Both the position numbers and the translations under genes were made by a program. Below are positions 63,888 through 64,000 of a stretch of DNA of 64,000 bases, in pieces. Under the pieces are notes generated by a model. That model ran no database searches. It was not told where the DNA came from and saw nothing but the letters and a program-made list of their open reading frames with translations. Within the stretch, counting starts at the first letter, position 1. Every line of letters starts with the position of its first letter. This DNA comes from GCA-2711565 sp963664245 (GTDB taxonomy: Bacteria; Bacteroidota; Bacteroidia; Bacteroidales; GCA-2711565), in the NCBI GenBank assembly GCA_963664245.1, contig OY760934.1, positions 3,410,001 through 3,474,000 on the forward strand, in the 5' to 3' direction.

Positions 63888-64000
63888 TGTTTTTTCACCA
63901 GATTTAAAAAAATCTCTCTTCCTTTTCGGGGTTTTATGGAGTTGTAGGCGGTTTCAAAAACCTTAAAGTCAAAATAAGGAGAAAAAAGATTTTGGTATTC
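63884..64000 (-). CDS. C-terminus of a gene truncated by the right edge (methyltransferase-like?)
   Basis: A - strand frame of 38 codons enters from position 64000 and stops at TAA 63886-63884. The tail contains FKVFETAYNSIKPRKGREIF, reminiscent of the end of SAM-dependent methyltransferases in Bacteroidota, but too little is visible to be sure. Its stop codon lies inside the 36-bp palindrome. Confidence 0.55.
   Translation of the reverse strand, partial: EYQNLFSPYFDFKVFETAYNSIKPRKGREIFLNLVKKH

Noticed and set aside
1..64000. CRISPR arrays, tRNA or rRNA genes, prophage or insertion sequences
   Set aside because: No regularly spaced repeats, cloverleaf-like segments, integrase/transposase frames or terminal inverted repeats were seen.

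Overview
The window is a chromosomal segment of a Bacteroidota bacterium, most like a free-living Bacteroidales/Marinilabiliales-type organism. The evidence is a short (287-residue) primary sigma factor, a TonB-dependent receptor with a carboxypeptidase-regulatory-like N-terminus, a cargo protein with a type IX secretion (T9SS) C-terminal sorting domain, many lipoproteins, AT-rich sequence, and repeated TAnnTTTG (-7) promoter elements, several with a TTTG (-33) partner, in place of E. coli-like boxes. I see no rRNA, tRNA, CRISPR array, IS element or prophage. No stretch longer than about 300 bases lacks a gene.

Layout. 1-4.3 kb: the tail of an upstream gene, then a histidine kinase, a sigma-54-dependent response regulator and a T9SS cargo protein, apparently one operon. 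4.5-7.6 kb: a PD40 beta-propeller lipoprotein, an M64-type metallopeptidase and a small lipoprotein. 7.6-19.65 kb: the most interesting block, all on the + strand. It holds an ECF sigma factor, a Spy/CpxP/CnrX-like periplasmic protein with clustered cysteines, a single-span protein with a His-rich tail (anti-sigma candidate), a membrane polyferredoxin fused to degenerate HMA-like domains, a TonB-dependent receptor, a lipoprotein, a beta-barrel-like protein, an ABC ATPase/permease pair and a membrane protein. It looks like a self-regulated metal or metal-chelate handling system. 19.7-22.6 kb: a TPR hybrid kinase. 22.8-34.6 kb: housekeeping and accessory genes (fabG, M48 protease, sugar transferase, trypsin-like lipoprotein, ABC pair, FKBP, tetrapyrrole-type methylase, threonine dehydratase, LMW-PTP, dnaA, YigZ-like, EamA). 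34.6-43.3 kb: prmC, a molybdenum-carrier-like protein, two unrelated phosphate transporters with PhoU-like domains, a beta-helix lipoprotein and pepD. 43.3-49.2 kb: two tandem hybrid kinases. 49.3-54.3 kb: PPDK regulatory protein, rpe, primary sigma factor, pnp and rpsO.

54.4-60.2 kb: an operon on the - strand led by a TetR regulator. It encodes a LolA-like periplasmic protein, two FtsX-type permeases, a LolD/MacB-type ATPase and an outer-membrane beta-barrel: together a plausible envelope-spanning export route. The TetR protein carries a canonical EF-hand calcium loop between its DNA-binding domain and its ligand domain. 60.3-64 kb: idi, an MscS channel with an unknown partner gene, a hypothetical membrane protein, a perfect 36-bp palindrome, and the C-terminus of a gene that runs off the right edge.

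Several start sites were placed downstream of the longest open frame, because the longer version starts inside a promoter or terminator or in a neighbouring gene. Product names rest on motifs and family resemblance read by eye; no database search was run.
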